A stretch of DNA of 64,000 nucleotides. It comes from Flavobacteriales bacterium. Lineage in GTDB: Bacteria > Bacteroidota > Bacteroidia > UBA10329. The stretch is from assembly GCA_020635495.1 (NCBI GenBank), contig JACJZQ010000010.1, positions 95,634 to 159,633 of the forward strand, in the 5' to 3' direction. Below are positions 8,201 through 18,300 of this stretch, in pieces. The notes under the pieces were generated by a model. That model was not told the DNA's origin. It saw only the letters and a list, made by a program, of their open reading frames with translations, and ran no database searches. Within the stretch, counting starts at the first letter, position 1. The number at the start of each line of letters is the position of its first letter. The position numbers and the translations under genes are program-made.

Positions 8201-10637
8201 AAGAGAAGAATGTGATGGTTGGAGGTGCCGTGTAAGTGGTAATTCCGTTACAGTTTTGATCATCGGTAAACACAGCCCCAAAATCACAATCCTGACCATC
8301 CTGTGGTAGTCCGGCAAACGATACGGTAGTAGGACTTACGAATGGCGGATCAATGGTCTGTGTGTTGAAGTAGCAATCTGAGACCACCAACTGACCAGTT
8401 GCCGGAGGGTCAGAGAAGGTTACCGTTACATCCACGTCATACTGTAAAAATCCCTGCCCAGATGTGTAGCAGTCTGAAATTTGAACATCAACACTGTTTA
8501 TCACACAACCTGCACAGTTGTCTATGGTAACGGTTACTGGTTGAATATCAGCACAGCTACCTGTACCTGCTTGAATGTAGTAGGTGCCGGAAGTTGCAAC
8601 CGCGTTGGGGTTGGCCAAAGGTTGTGTGCCAGCCGCATCGGTCCAATAAGAAAGGGCCCCTCCACCAGTACTTCCAGCGGTAATAGCTGCTGCAGTGATA
8701 TCGACCGTGTTGGGTTGACAAACTGCTGCGGGATCGTTAATGACCAAGGTCTGTGATGGGTCAAGAACAACATCGAACGTTATCGCTGGTCCATCGCCAC
8801 ACTGAATGGTTTCTACAACCGATACTTGACCTCCTGTAGTTCCCCAATCAACAGTTATTGAGTTAGTGCCTTGACCTGAAACTATTGTAGCGCCTGCTGG
8901 GACCGTCCATGTGTAGGTTGATCCCGGTGTATTCGTTACTGAATAAACCGCTCCAGCTTCGTTCTGACAGAGTGGTGTTGGTCCTTGGATTGGAGGGGTT
9001 TGAGGGTCGCAGCAGTTCTGATCGATAGTTATGGAAATATCATCACTCACCGTAACACAACCTGCATTGTCTGATGCCGTGAGTGTATACGTTATTGCTC
9101 CTATCGGACAAACCTGTGGAGTAAGCGTGGTTTCTTCTCCAGGTGCCATATTCGTGGTTGGAGACCACAAAACGTTAGGTTCATAACTAATTTCAGGGTC
9201 ATCAAAGGTTATTGACCAGCCTTCAAATGAACCGAAACCAAATCCAGCGCCAGAACTTATCAATACGGTCCATACGCCATTCGATGTGCAACCATCAAGT
9301 CCAGACAACGGTTGAGATGGTGAAAATGAACCAGTAATTGGAGCAGTGGCACCGACAATTGAGGAGCCACCTGCAGGAACAAAACATGCATTTTGATAAG
9401 AATCACCGGTTTGCCCCGCGGCAATGGTATTACTAGGAACAAGTATGATCGAACCTCCATCTGGACAAATCAGCTCCAATGTCAAGGCTTCAATCCCAAC
9501 ATTGCTGATGGTTGGCGGAAAACCACCACCAAGTTCAGTTCCGAAAAATGTTAAACCGTCAACGCAAACTTCAAGGATCGAATTGGGTTCTACAGTGGTC
9601 ATGTTTAATCCTTGAACGTTGACATTTACACCAACACCACCACTTAGCCCAACATTCGGATCAAGTATCTGGGTCTGAGTGTTTGAGTATGTCGGAGTAC
9701 TGGCAGGGCTCTCAATCACGGAAGCCTCTCCTTGCAGGTCAATACAGTCACCGACACATATAGTTTGATCGAGTCCAGCATTTACGATCACATCTGGATT
9801 GTTTACCACAACCTCAATACTTGCTTGGCAACTTGGGCCACTTGCAGGAATTAATTCTACCGTGTAAGAAGTTGTTGAATTAGGGCAAACCTGTGTCGGG
9901 TTGTCTCCTGGTAGGGCAGTTGTGTAGTTGTCATGCTGCCATATGAATTGAATGTTCGGGTCATTGACAATAATCTCAACATTGTCAATTCCCCAATGAT
10001 CATATTCTGCTCCAGAGTCAGCATCCTGGAACCATCTGAACTGTACGTTATTCGTTAACGCACCTTGTGGTATTTGAAAGCACCAGTTATTCCAATTAAC
10101 CAGCTGTGGGTCGTTCCCTCCATTAGGATCGAAATACTCTATGGTAATCCAATTTGTGCCTCCGTCTGTGGAATACTGTAGGTAAACACCTTCATCTGGT
10201 TCATCCGGTCCTTCGCAAGGGGATGCATCACCTTGTTCCGAGAAGAGCATGTCGAAGCAGATTGTTCCACCAGCGGGTGCTACCGCAGCACTGAAGTCCA
10301 ATGGTAGGGTTTCTAACGAACGCGGAACTCCTGATTGGTCACCCATCCACAGGTGAGTGGTGCCGTCCACCCCGTTTGCACTACATGGGTTATTAAAAGA
10401 CGCTTGCTGCGTGAAAGACCATCCAGATGGTTGGCCATTGTTAAAATCTTCGGAAAAACTAACATTTCCCGATCCATAACCAGCATGAGAAAGTGTTACG
10501 CATTCACCGCAGATGACTTCTGTTTGGTCTGAACTGGCGTACACCACACATTGAGCAAATGCTTCTGAAGAAACAATAGCAAGGACTATCCATATAAATG
10601 TCCCAAACAGTTTTGCTATGTAATCTGATCTGATCAC
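5271..10637 (-). CDS. giant T9SS type B surface protein with reelin-like and P domains
   Basis: 1788 residues. The start is GTG 10637, which overlaps the stop of the preceding 143-aa gene (GTGA). A signal peptide runs to about residue 29. Approximate order: a region at 54-228 resembling a reelin subrepeat (SEDFNNG, DEGVYLQYSTDGG, DHWGIDNVEI); a proprotein-convertase P-like domain at 345-485 (NGVWTVLI, FEGWSITF); several Ig-like and Cys-containing beta domains; SprB-type repeats at about 1210-1350 (DASCGLADGEI, PYTYSW, TVTVTDGTGC); then a tail of about 420 residues shared with three neighbouring genes. The tail contains an Ig-like domain, a GGDGNY segment, two PKD domains with WNFGD, and a type B sorting domain (VPNAFTPNQDGRND, FDRWGELIYY, HVTLVR). 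Such proteins are exported by T9SS and usually act as adhesins; no catalytic domain is seen. Confidence 0.88.
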   Translation of the reverse strand: MIRSDYIAKLFGTFIWIVLAIVSSEAFAQCVVYASSDQTEVICGECVTLSHAGYGSGNVSFSEDFNNGQPSGWSFTQQASFNNPCSANGVDGTTHLWMGDQSGVPRSLETLPLDFSAAVAPAGGTICFDMLFSEQGDASPCEGPDEPDEGVYLQYSTDGGTNWITIEYFDPNGGNDPQLVNWNNWCFQIPQGALTNNVQFRWFQDADSGAEYDHWGIDNVEIIVNDPNIQFIWQHDNYTTALPGDNPTQVCPNSTTSYTVELIPASGPSCQASIEVVVNNPDVIVNAGLDQTICVGDCIDLQGEASVIESPASTPTYSNTQTQILDPNVGLSGGVGVNVNVQGLNMTTVEPNSILEVCVDGLTFFGTELGGGFPPTISNVGIEALTLELICPDGGSIILVPSNTIAAGQTGDSYQNACFVPAGGSSIVGATAPITGSFSPSQPLSGLDGCTSNGVWTVLISSGAGFGFGSFEGWSITFDDPEISYEPNVLWSPTTNMAPGEETTLTPQVCPIGAITYTLTASDNAGCVTVSDDISITIDQNCCDPQTPPIQGPTPLCQNEAGAVYSVTNTPGSTYTWTVPAGATIVSGQGTNSITVDWGTTGGQVSVVETIQCGDGPAITFDVVLDPSQTLVINDPAAVCQPNTVDITAAAITAGSTGGGALSYWTDAAGTQPLANPNAVATSGTYYIQAGTGSCADIQPVTVTIDNCAGCVINSVDVQISDCYTSGQGFLQYDVDVTVTFSDPPATGQLVVSDCYFNTQTIDPPFVSPTTVSFAGLPQDGQDCDFGAVFTDDQNCNGITTYTAPPTITFFSSNCVIGTGEVDGTIEFNNPPATGTIVVEIFDGTSTQSTNIQPPFNSPEAWLVTGLDPAAANYVITYYFSDFPGCEQTQTIICGCAAEGGTTTTTMTGDGTNEFILCEGDQLDIVNNGDYSFPDDDGPLGGFAYQPAYTFLVYNCPPTAGLFPPDDACFVGIVPSDGSMTDINDGNSIFSVFPPGTFTNNEVYYVPITLYHYDPITPNYIVNASCWDLGTTSTVTYLPPIVTNVTPDCQTNTVSVDISGGYPAVYGGDFTASNLLPATASFVNATTQNNGTIVIDGLQDGDMYSFDITDENGCPVTITGGPFVALPVAAAGADAQTCILSYQLEAVASYGTGTWTGGPAGTTFAPSANDPNATVTVTTAGTYTFTWTEDNGNGCVASDDVDITFSLMSIPAVVTDASCGLADGEIVVAPQGGVPPYTYSWTSGGATAVESNLGPGSTTVTVTDGTGCSLDSTFVISQPITFNYVLDVQDETCFGACDGIVDIQPDGPGPYGYAWTPNVGNSGYENTICQGDYEILVADQDGCTQVINVTIGGPTEIDVQVDSDVNVVCIDGTANLSSVVSGGTPPYGTYLWTSSPVDPLLVANDPNPVVTPAVQTTYTLVVTDANGCPSSPVDVTIDVLPPLTLDFIRPIFSPDTGICPYDFATIDLTAGGGDGNYTIYLLPDNVNPVALPIDTQPLVTTTFDFMVTDGCTTPPAFASSTVTVFELPEIQIAALPDSGCQPLTVDFADLTQPQPVGWSWNFGDPGSNSNTSSSATPTHVYEDAGSYDVSLTVTTAQGCVTDTTLTDFVDVFPLPTAIFELNPEVVNLLNANIDFTDQSLGNIEDWDWNFGDGETSSIQDPSHLYTDTGNFTISLVVTTDKGCIDQTARQLIVEPDFMFYVPNAFTPNQDGRNDGFRGYGEGINWDTYQMSIFDRWGELIYYTEDIDDPWDGTYKGAQVEVAVYVWKIRFYDVKGNDHDYYGHVTLVR

Positions 10638-11065
10638 AACTTCTTTACTTGAACATTTCTCAGTTCAAAATGGCTTAACTGCCGAACATTCTTCAATTCA
10701 AGCATTTTGAAGAAGATCTTCAGCTGTTTGTCAGCTTCGCAATTGCTGGAAATACTTTGGCCACCTTCCAGTCTCAATTCAACCAAATTCTCATCAGACT
10801 GTGTTTCGCAATTAATACAAGTTCCATTGTACCAAAGGTTTTTGCGGAATGAAACCGCCACAGCGTAAGGCTTTTTGTTCTCGATGGTAATGTTCAGGTA
10901 TTGTTTAGCCGTTCCGTTCTTGGTAGAGACACAATCCATGAAGTCTGTTGAGATGTTGATCTCATCATTTGAAAACTGAATACCAGTAACTGGAGAATTC
11001 TGACCGAACACCATAGCACTGAACAGTGTGCTGAGAACAAAGGCAATCGTGTAGGTTACTTTCAT
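10634..11065 (-). CDS. exported protein of unknown function coupled to the giant adhesin gene
   Basis: 143 residues. Signal peptide ending near MVFGQ (residue 22). The mature part looks like one beta-sandwich (LNITIENKKPYAVAVSFRKN) with four cysteines (DCVS, GTCINCE, SNCEA), so disulphides are likely in the periplasm or outside the cell. No family recognised. Its TGA overlaps the GTG start of the 1788-residue gene by four bases, so the giant protein's translation probably depends on ribosomes finishing this one. A chaperone-like or accessory role for the adhesin is possible but unproven. A near-consensus promoter lies upstream. Confidence 0.7.
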   Translation of the reverse strand: MKVTYTIAFVLSTLFSAMVFGQNSPVTGIQFSNDEINISTDFMDCVSTKNGTAKQYLNITIENKKPYAVAVSFRKNLWYNGTCINCETQSDENLVELRLEGGQSISSNCEADKQLKIFFKMLELKNVRQLSHFELRNVQVKKL

Positions 11066-11090
11066 AAGGGGTTGCTGGTCAGGCGATACG

Positions 11091-11119
11091 AAAGGTAAAG
11101 GTTTTGTTACAAAAACAAG
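11091..11119 (-). promoter_or_regulatory. putative promoter for the 143-aa / 1788-aa gene pair
   Basis: On the minus strand TTG (11119-11117), an 18-base spacer, then TACCTTTC (11098-11091), one mismatch from TAnnTTTG. The predicted transcript starts about 23 bases before the ATG at 11065. Confidence 0.5.
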
Positions 11120-11259
11120 ACTAACGAAATAAGTTTTGGTTGCTTCAAAATGATACCGTAGTTCGAACCTGTATCAAACTAGAATCTAGCATCCTTCAAA
11201 ATCCACATCAAAGTAGGGCCTTGTCCGCTACTTTTTTGTGTAGTGATTTACAGAAGTAC

Positions 11260-14200
11260 CTATCTCAGAAGGATCACGTTTCCGTTGAATGGGTAAACAC
11301 GCCCGTAGTAATCAGAAACATAGATTCGCCAAGCATACATGCCCGCTTCAACGGGGTCGTCTTTGTACTTGCCATTCCAGCCCTGCTCAATATCATCAGT
11401 TACGAAGATCTCCTCGCCCCAACGGTTATAGATGGTCATTTGATAAGTGCTCCAGTCGTACCCTTCGCCAAATGCCAGGAAACGGTCGTTGATGTTGTCC
11501 TTGTCGGGCGTAAAAGAATTAGGAACATACAAGGTGAGAATAGGGCTCAGGAAGATTCTCTCCGTGGTTGTGGATTCGCAACCTTCAGCACTTACCACAT
11601 TCAGTGTGACAATGAACAGGCCCGTATCCAAATATGTGTTGGTCGGATGTTGATCAATGGAAGTCGATCCATCACCGAAATCCCAATTCCATTCCGAGAT
11701 ATTGCCAATGGAATAATCTGTGAATTGAAAAGTGGGGTCAATGATACTTCTCCGGAAAGTGTCGGGCTCAAAATTGGCCAGAGGTGGCGTGTACACTTCA
11801 ATAAACCCGCTTTCAGTTGTTTGGCCAACACATCCATTGGCAGTTACCACAGACAGCGAAACGGTGTAAGTGCCCGCTTCGAGATAGGAATGACCCGGAT
11901 TCTGCATGGTTGAGGTGTTGACTCCTGAGTCTGGGTCGCCAAAATCCCAATTCCATTGTGCGGCTGCAGGGGTGGTCTGATCCGTGAAACTAACGGTCAG
12001 AGGCAGGCAGCCTTGTTGTTCATCTGCGGTAAAATCAACCGTAGGTGTAGGATAAACAGTAATAGTACTTGAAGCCGTTGCCGGTGGAGTTCCGCAGCCA
12101 TCTGTGACCACAAAATCGAAAGTAGTTGTGGCAGAAGGTTGTATGCTGAATGGATTCGCAATTGGATTGGCAAGGTCTGGCTGAAGAAAAAACTCGTAGT
12201 TGCCATTACCACCACTGGCGGCCAGTGCAACCGTGGCCGCGTCTCCCAAACAAACTCCGGTATCCACAGCAGCTGGCATGATAATTTGAAGATCGAGCGG
12301 AGAACTGACGTTTATTGTCACGTCAACCTGTGGGGCGGTACAACCGTTTGCATCCGTAGCAACCAACGAGTAGGTGGTTTGCACGATTGGAGCAACTGTA
12401 GGGCTTTGGTCTGTGGGTACCAGCGTTGGGTCAGCAGGGTTGGAAGTCCACAAAAAATCTGTGATGGGCGCTGCACCTCCGTTCAATGTTGTAGTAAGCG
12501 TGGTAGTTTCTCCGATACACACCGTAGATGCCGATGGCGTAACGGAGGTTTCGAAAGGAACAGGTTCTGTAATGGTTACATCCGTTGTGGCTACGCAGCC
12601 AGCAGCGTCTGTTGCGGTAACGGTGTAAACGCCTGCGCAAAGTGCGGTGGCCGTTGCAGAGCTCTGATTGTTGGGGTCATTCCATGAATAACCAACCGGA
12701 GCAATGGCCAGATTGTCTGGCTCAACAGTTCCTTCACCATCACAAACTCCGTTACAGGACACATCAATCGTGCTGAGAACTGAGATTGAAAATCCAGCAG
12801 TGGAGGTGATATTAACGTCAGTTGATGCGGTACAGCCATTATCGTCCGTCAAGGTAACCGTATGCAATCCGGGAGAAAGATTTGATACGGTGCTCGTATT
12901 CTGAACTGGCGTTGTGTTCCAAGAATATTGATAGTCTGTAGCCACAGTTCCGCCTACGCCACTGGCCGTTGCTACGCCATCTGCATTTCCGCAGTTTGCC
13001 TGTTGATCCATGAAGGCGGAAGGAAAAATTTCTGATGGTTCGTTGATGGTTACTTGAACCACGGCAGATGCACAGCCATTCGCATCTTCCACCTGTAGGT
13101 CATAATTCCCTGCCGGAAGGTTCTGAAATTGAGCACCTGCCTGTTGGTTGTTTCCACCATCAATACTGAACTGATGAGGAGCTGTTCCGGAAGGATTCTG
13201 TATCAGGATTTCTCCGCTTGAGCCTCCAAAACACAAGGCGTCAATAACAGTTTGAGAAAAGGTAATCTCGTCAACATCAATGTCTACGGTCTGAACATCC
13301 CCGCAGGCTCCGGCAATGGTGTATGTGATGGTATGTGTTCCAAGCCCAGCTACCGAAGGGTCGAAGGTCCCCAATGCACCATCAGTAATTCCGTTTCCTG
13401 TCCATGAGCCTCCGGCAGTGGCAGCAGTGAGATTCACCGGGGCTTCTGAAGCGCAGAATGGTCCTGCGGGATCGATGGTGGCATCAGCATTGGGGCCAAC
13501 TACAATGGTTTCGGTATCTGAATTGCCGCACGCCCCGGGAATATCATACGTGATGGTCCAAGTTCCAATTCCAGCTACGGAAGGGTCGAATGTTCCGTTG
13601 GCTCCGTCAGTGATTCCTGTTCCGCTCCAAGTACCTCCGGCAGTGGCTGCGGTTAGTGTTGCCGCATTGTCTCCCAAGCAGAAAGGACCTGCGGCATCTA
13701 TGGTGGCATCCAACTGACCATTGACCACAATATCCGTGGTTTGTGTATCACCACATGGCCCGGCAATTGTGTATGTAATGGTCCAAGTTCCGATGCCGGC
13801 CACTGCTGGGTCGAATGTTCCAGTGGCGGCATTAGTGATTCCCGTGCCGCTCCAGGTTCCTCCCGCATCCACGGCCGTGAGATTTAACACAGGATCTGCG
13901 GGACAGAATGGTCCAACAGGGGTGATAGAGGCATTTGCCGTAGCGCCACCGCTTTGCACGGTTCCAGTTCCTGTGCCGGAACAACCAGTGCTCTGATCGG
14001 TAACCGTTACATCGTGAGTATTGGCACAAAGGCCAGATTGCGTATTCGTGTTTCCGGGCAAGCCGTTCCAAGAATACGTGAATGGGCCATTGCCCGAGGC
14101 GTTCGCCACCAGTTGGCCATCGCAGGCACCGATACACGTTTCGTCTGTAGCCGATAAGTTTACGGTTGGGTCTGGAAAGACCTCAACAGAACCTGAGAAT

Positions 14201-15366
14201 GAGTTGGTACACCCCGCGCCAGAAGTGGCATCCAACGTTACAAAGTATGTTCCGGGCGCATTGTACATCTGTGCAGGAGGGTTCTGTGCTGCAGATGTCG
14301 ATCCATTTCCAAAATTCCAAGAATAGGTGCTTGCACCCACACTTGTATTATTGAATGTGGTTGTAAGCGAGTTGCAATCTGTTGGGTTTGCTATGGTGAA
14401 ATTGGCTGTGGGTGCCATTTGAAAAGTTCCACCCCAAGTGAAATCGAAACCAACGCCATTGTTGTCATAATTATCGATCATGATAGCGTAGGTATTACCT
14501 GCAATTACGGTTATCGGTGGACTGAATTCTCCACCTGCTGGGGTCTGCATTCCAATGGTACCACTATTTCCGCCAGAGAACCAATAGTTACATGAAACCG
14601 CAGTTCCTGGACAACCGTTGGTGATATTGTAAACTGCCCAATCGAATTCAGCAATGCCATTCAATGCAGCAGTGAATTGCAATGTTCCCGTTGTGCCAAC
14701 GGAAAAGACAAACCACATATCGTTCTGCACCAATTGTGGAATTCCGGCAATGTTGAAACAGGGTGGTGAAATTCCGGAAGATAGATTGCCGGCACTTGAT
14801 GCCAACGTAAAACTAGAAGGGTCGCAGGTTGGGGTTGCACCTCCGCAACTACTGCCTGGGGTTGGTGGCGGTGTTTCTGATGTGATGCATATCTGAAAAG
14901 TGCCATCGCCCAAGATTCCAGCAACGCTGACATTTACCTGTGTACCTGCGGCATAGGCCCAATTGGCACTGGCCGTTCCGCCTGCATTTGCCGCTGCATT
15001 GCACGTGTTGTACGTGGCAGAACCACATGCCGCATCCGAAATGGTTACAACCGGCTGTTGTATTGGAGAGCCACCCGTTGGTGTAACCGTGATGGTATTG
15101 GCAGGACCAGCTGCTATGAAAGTGAACCAAACTTCGTTGACTGTGACTGCATTGCAGTTATTGGTGGTTAGCGAACTGGTGGCAGAAACAGAACTGGAGT
15201 TGATGCATATTGTGCCGCTTGCAGGAATGATGACCGGTTGTGCCGTAGCACAATTGTCGTTGGCGGGCTGGGCAAATGTGGTTGATGCACCGAATACGCC
15301 CAACACGATCAGCCCGAAAATCAACAGTCGGGCCGTAGCAAAGCATATGTTGTCATGAATTGACAT
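11260..15366 (-). CDS. giant T9SS type B surface protein with Ig-like, SprB and PKD repeats
   Basis: 1368 residues. Signal peptide ending near STTFAQ (about residue 33). Approximate order: two bacterial beta-sandwich domains, the first beginning ANDNCATA and the second containing NDMWFVFSV (34-320); a PKD domain at 322-400 (YSWNFGNGS); an SprB-like repeat (CIGACDGQL); three tandem Ig-like repeats of about 74 residues at 473-697 (GGTWSGTGITDGA, GTFDPSVAGIGT); further SprB repeats to about 936 (NCGNADGVATA, YTVTATDAAGC); then the shared 420-residue tail with two more PKD domains and a type B sorting domain (VPNSFTPDKDNIND, YNRWGEEIFV, NVILLR). In TPDKDNIND the second Gly of the usual DGxND pattern is missing. 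The gene starts only 11 bases after the preceding one, so co-transcription is likely. Probable adhesin. Confidence 0.87.
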   Translation of the reverse strand: MSIHDNICFATARLLIFGLIVLGVFGASTTFAQPANDNCATAQPVIIPASGTICINSSSVSATSSLTTNNCNAVTVNEVWFTFIAAGPANTITVTPTGGSPIQQPVVTISDAACGSATYNTCNAAANAGGTASANWAYAAGTQVNVSVAGILGDGTFQICITSETPPPTPGSSCGGATPTCDPSSFTLASSAGNLSSGISPPCFNIAGIPQLVQNDMWFVFSVGTTGTLQFTAALNGIAEFDWAVYNITNGCPGTAVSCNYWFSGGNSGTIGMQTPAGGEFSPPITVIAGNTYAIMIDNYDNNGVGFDFTWGGTFQMAPTANFTIANPTDCNSLTTTFNNTSVGASTYSWNFGNGSTSAAQNPPAQMYNAPGTYFVTLDATSGAGCTNSFSGSVEVFPDPTVNLSATDETCIGACDGQLVANASGNGPFTYSWNGLPGNTNTQSGLCANTHDVTVTDQSTGCSGTGTGTVQSGGATANASITPVGPFCPADPVLNLTAVDAGGTWSGTGITNAATGTFDPAVAGIGTWTITYTIAGPCGDTQTTDIVVNGQLDATIDAAGPFCLGDNAATLTAATAGGTWSGTGITDGANGTFDPSVAGIGTWTITYDIPGACGNSDTETIVVGPNADATIDPAGPFCASEAPVNLTAATAGGSWTGNGITDGALGTFDPSVAGLGTHTITYTIAGACGDVQTVDIDVDEITFSQTVIDALCFGGSSGEILIQNPSGTAPHQFSIDGGNNQQAGAQFQNLPAGNYDLQVEDANGCASAVVQVTINEPSEIFPSAFMDQQANCGNADGVATASGVGGTVATDYQYSWNTTPVQNTSTVSNLSPGLHTVTLTDDNGCTASTDVNITSTAGFSISVLSTIDVSCNGVCDGEGTVEPDNLAIAPVGYSWNDPNNQSSATATALCAGVYTVTATDAAGCVATTDVTITEPVPFETSVTPSASTVCIGETTTLTTTLNGGAAPITDFLWTSNPADPTLVPTDQSPTVAPIVQTTYSLVATDANGCTAPQVDVTINVSSPLDLQIIMPAAVDTGVCLGDAATVALAASGGNGNYEFFLQPDLANPIANPFSIQPSATTTFDFVVTDGCGTPPATASSTITVYPTPTVDFTADEQQGCLPLTVSFTDQTTPAAAQWNWDFGDPDSGVNTSTMQNPGHSYLEAGTYTVSLSVVTANGCVGQTTESGFIEVYTPPLANFEPDTFRRSIIDPTFQFTDYSIGNISEWNWDFGDGSTSIDQHPTNTYLDTGLFIVTLNVVSAEGCESTTTERIFLSPILTLYVPNSFTPDKDNINDRFLAFGEGYDWSTYQMTIYNRWGEEIFVTDDIEQGWNGKYKDDPVEAGMYAWRIYVSDYYGRVYPFNGNVILLR
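13278..13943 (-). repeat. three tandem Ig-like repeats of about 222 bp
   Basis: Three consecutive units inside the 1368-aa protein each encode a beginning like ATIDPAGPFC, a centre like GGTWSGTGIT and an end like TITYTIAGACGD. Similarity between units is high at both protein and DNA level. Two related but more diverged units occur in the 1237-aa gene at 19221-22934. Confidence 0.75.
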
Positions 15367-15377
15367 CAGATCGCAAG

Positions 15378-18300
15378 TTACCTCAATAAGGTAACGTGAT
15401 CTCTGTAGGTGCGTTGTTCTCCGTTCTGATCAAAAATTCTGATCATGTAAACATATACGCCCACTTCAACCTCGCGGTCTTTATACCAGCCTCTCCATGG
15501 AGAATCGATGTCTGCGGTGTAGTAGATTTCTTCGCCCCATCTATCGTAGATGAACATTTCGAAAGTTTCCCACTTCACACCTTCGCCATACGGACGGAAA
15601 TAATCATTCCTTCCATCATTGTTGGGTGTAAAAGTGTTCGGAATGTAGAACATGATATCAGGATCAACCTCCACTACATGGCTTACATCATCAGTACAAC
15701 CGTGCACGGTTTCTACAGTAAGCCACACGGTATAAATTCCTGTGTCTATGTAGGTGTAAACAGGGTTTTGAAGCGTTGACCCATCTCCGTTCCCGAAATT
15801 CCAACTCCACGTTGCGATGTCTGGGGTAGAAAGGTCCGTGAATTCAATGCTGGCCTGTAGAATATTGGTCTGTTCCGGATTCGCTTGAAAGTTAGCGTAG
15901 GGCAGAGGATAGACCTCGATGTAATCCGAGTAACTCGTATCATTTACACATCCATCTGCACTCTCAACTTCCAAAGAGATAGAATAAAGTCCTGCCCCAG
16001 AGAATTCATGCGTTGGATTCTGTTGATTTGAGGTGTTCGCTCCCGAATCGGAATCTCCAAAATTCCATGACCATGAAACAGGTGTTGGCGTTGTCTGGTC
16101 GGTAAAATTCACTGTATGGATGTGGCATCCAGACAACACATCACCCGTAAAATTCACGTTAGGCAATTGAAAAATGGTAATGGTGCTAGAAGCATTGGCC
16201 GCTGGAGTTGTACAACCGTCAACAACCGTAAAATCGTAGGTGGTTGTGGTGCTTGGCTGAACCTGCATCGGCAATGCCAAAGGTGTAACCAGATCTGGGT
16301 TGAGGTAATAGGTGTAATTGCCGTCACCGCCACCTCCTTGCAGGTCAATTACCGCAAAATCGTACGGACAGATTCCTGTATCAGGGCTGAAAGTAGGTCT
16401 GATAACATCCAATGTAAGCGGAGGCAGCACTTCAACCGTAACGAACTTTGGTGCTGATAAACATCCGTTAGCATCAATTGCCGTAAACGTGTATGTGGTT
16501 GTCACTTCAGGCGAAACCGTTGGGTTCTGTTCTGTGGCATTCAGCGATGGATCTGCTGGATCAGCAATCCAAGCATAACCCAAGTAAGGTTGAGTACCTC
16601 CAGAAACAATGGCCGTAAGGTCTGACGATTGGCCAATGCAAATAGGTGATGCCGAAGTTGCCAGTGTTGTATTCACCGCCTGAGGTTCTTGGATGGTAAC
16701 CGTTGCGGTGGATAGACATCCGCCAGCATCTGTAAGTGTGACATCATAGGTGCCGGCACACAGTCCAGATGCAGTCTGTGTTGTTTGGCCTGCAGGATCA
16801 TTCCATAGATAAGTAACAGGTTGAGCAGCCAAAGCATCAAATCCAGCAGTAGCCTCGCCATCGCAACCTTGGAAGCAAGTTGCATCCAATGAAGATTGAA
16901 TGTTTGCCGTAAATCCGAGTGTGGAGGTGATATCTACATCTGCCGTGGCTGTACATCCATTGTCATCAGAAACGGTAACCGTGTAAGTTGCCGGTAGAAG
17001 CCCGGTGGCCGATGCCGTTGTTTGTACGGGAGTGGAACTCCAGCTATAGCTGTAATCCAAAGCTACGGTTCCTCCATTACCCGTAGCGGTTGCAGCACCA
17101 TCTGGATTGCCACAGGTAGATTGCTGATCCATTACTGCGCTTGCTGAAAGAACCGTGGGCTCTGTAATCACAACCTGTGCGGTTGCCAAACAGCCGTTGG
17201 CATCTTGAACCCCAACATTGAATGTACCAGCACAGAGGTTCGAAGCCGTCTGCGTCATCTGGTTATTCGGGTCGTCCCAAAGGAAGTTCAATGGCGCAGT
17301 TCCGTTCTGAACATCAACCGTGGCGTCTCCATCGCACAATCCATTACAGGAAATATTATTGAACACATTGATTGCCGCAGATATGGTGCCCTGGTCAAGA
17401 CCTACCACAACTGTATTGGTTGACTCGCAACCGCCTGCATCTGTAAGTATCACATTGTAAGTGCCGGCAGCTAAACCATTGGCGGTTTGTGTGGTCTGAG
17501 CATTCGGGTCATCCCAGAGGTATGTAAATGGTGGGTTTCCATCGACCGGAGTTGCAGTTGCCGTGCCATTCTCGGCAGAGCAAACCGCATCTGTGCTTGT
17601 CATGGTCGGAGGTGTGAGGGCGGTCAGATCTAAGCTTACTGTAATGGTTTCTGTTGCGGTACATCCACCTGCATCTTCAACCGTAACATCATAATCTCCA
17701 GCGGCAAGCCCTGTAGCGGTTTGGGTTGTTTGTACGGGAACAGTGTTCCAACTGTAGGAGTAGGGAGCAGCTCCTCCCGATGGAGTGACCGTGGCCGTAC
17801 CATCGTTGCCCGCACAAGTTGCATCTGTAGAACTTGGGTCGAGAATAATCTCAGAAATATTGATGGTAGCGGTTGCACTGGCAGAGCAGTTTCCGTCATT
17901 ACCAGTAACCGTGTAAACCGTTGTGGTGCTCGGACTGGCATCTACCGTTGTACCTGTTGTAGCAGACAATCCTGCGGCCGGAGACCACGTGTAGTTCATT
18001 CCTGGATTCGGGCTGCTGGCAGTCAGTGTAGTTACATCGCCACTACAAGCGTTTACCATGGTTGGCGCTACATTAACAGATACACTGCTATTCTGAGTTA
18101 CCGTTACTTGATCGGTAACTGTCACCACGGTGCCATCGCAATTGGTGTAAACAGCCTCAGCATCGTAGGTGGTTGTAGCGCTTGGACAAACGTTTACCGT
18201 GGTTCCAGTTCCCACAAGGGTTCCGCCATCATACCAGTTCACTTCAAAATTGGGAGCTCCGCTTGGCGTGAACCTCCAACCTTCGTTATTGGCAGACCAA

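Noticed and set aside
11211..11238. Hairpin AAAGTAG...CTACTTTTTT downstream of the 1368-aa gene
   Set aside because: The stem is only 7 bp with an 11-base loop and the T-run is on the plus strand, where no gene needs a terminator.
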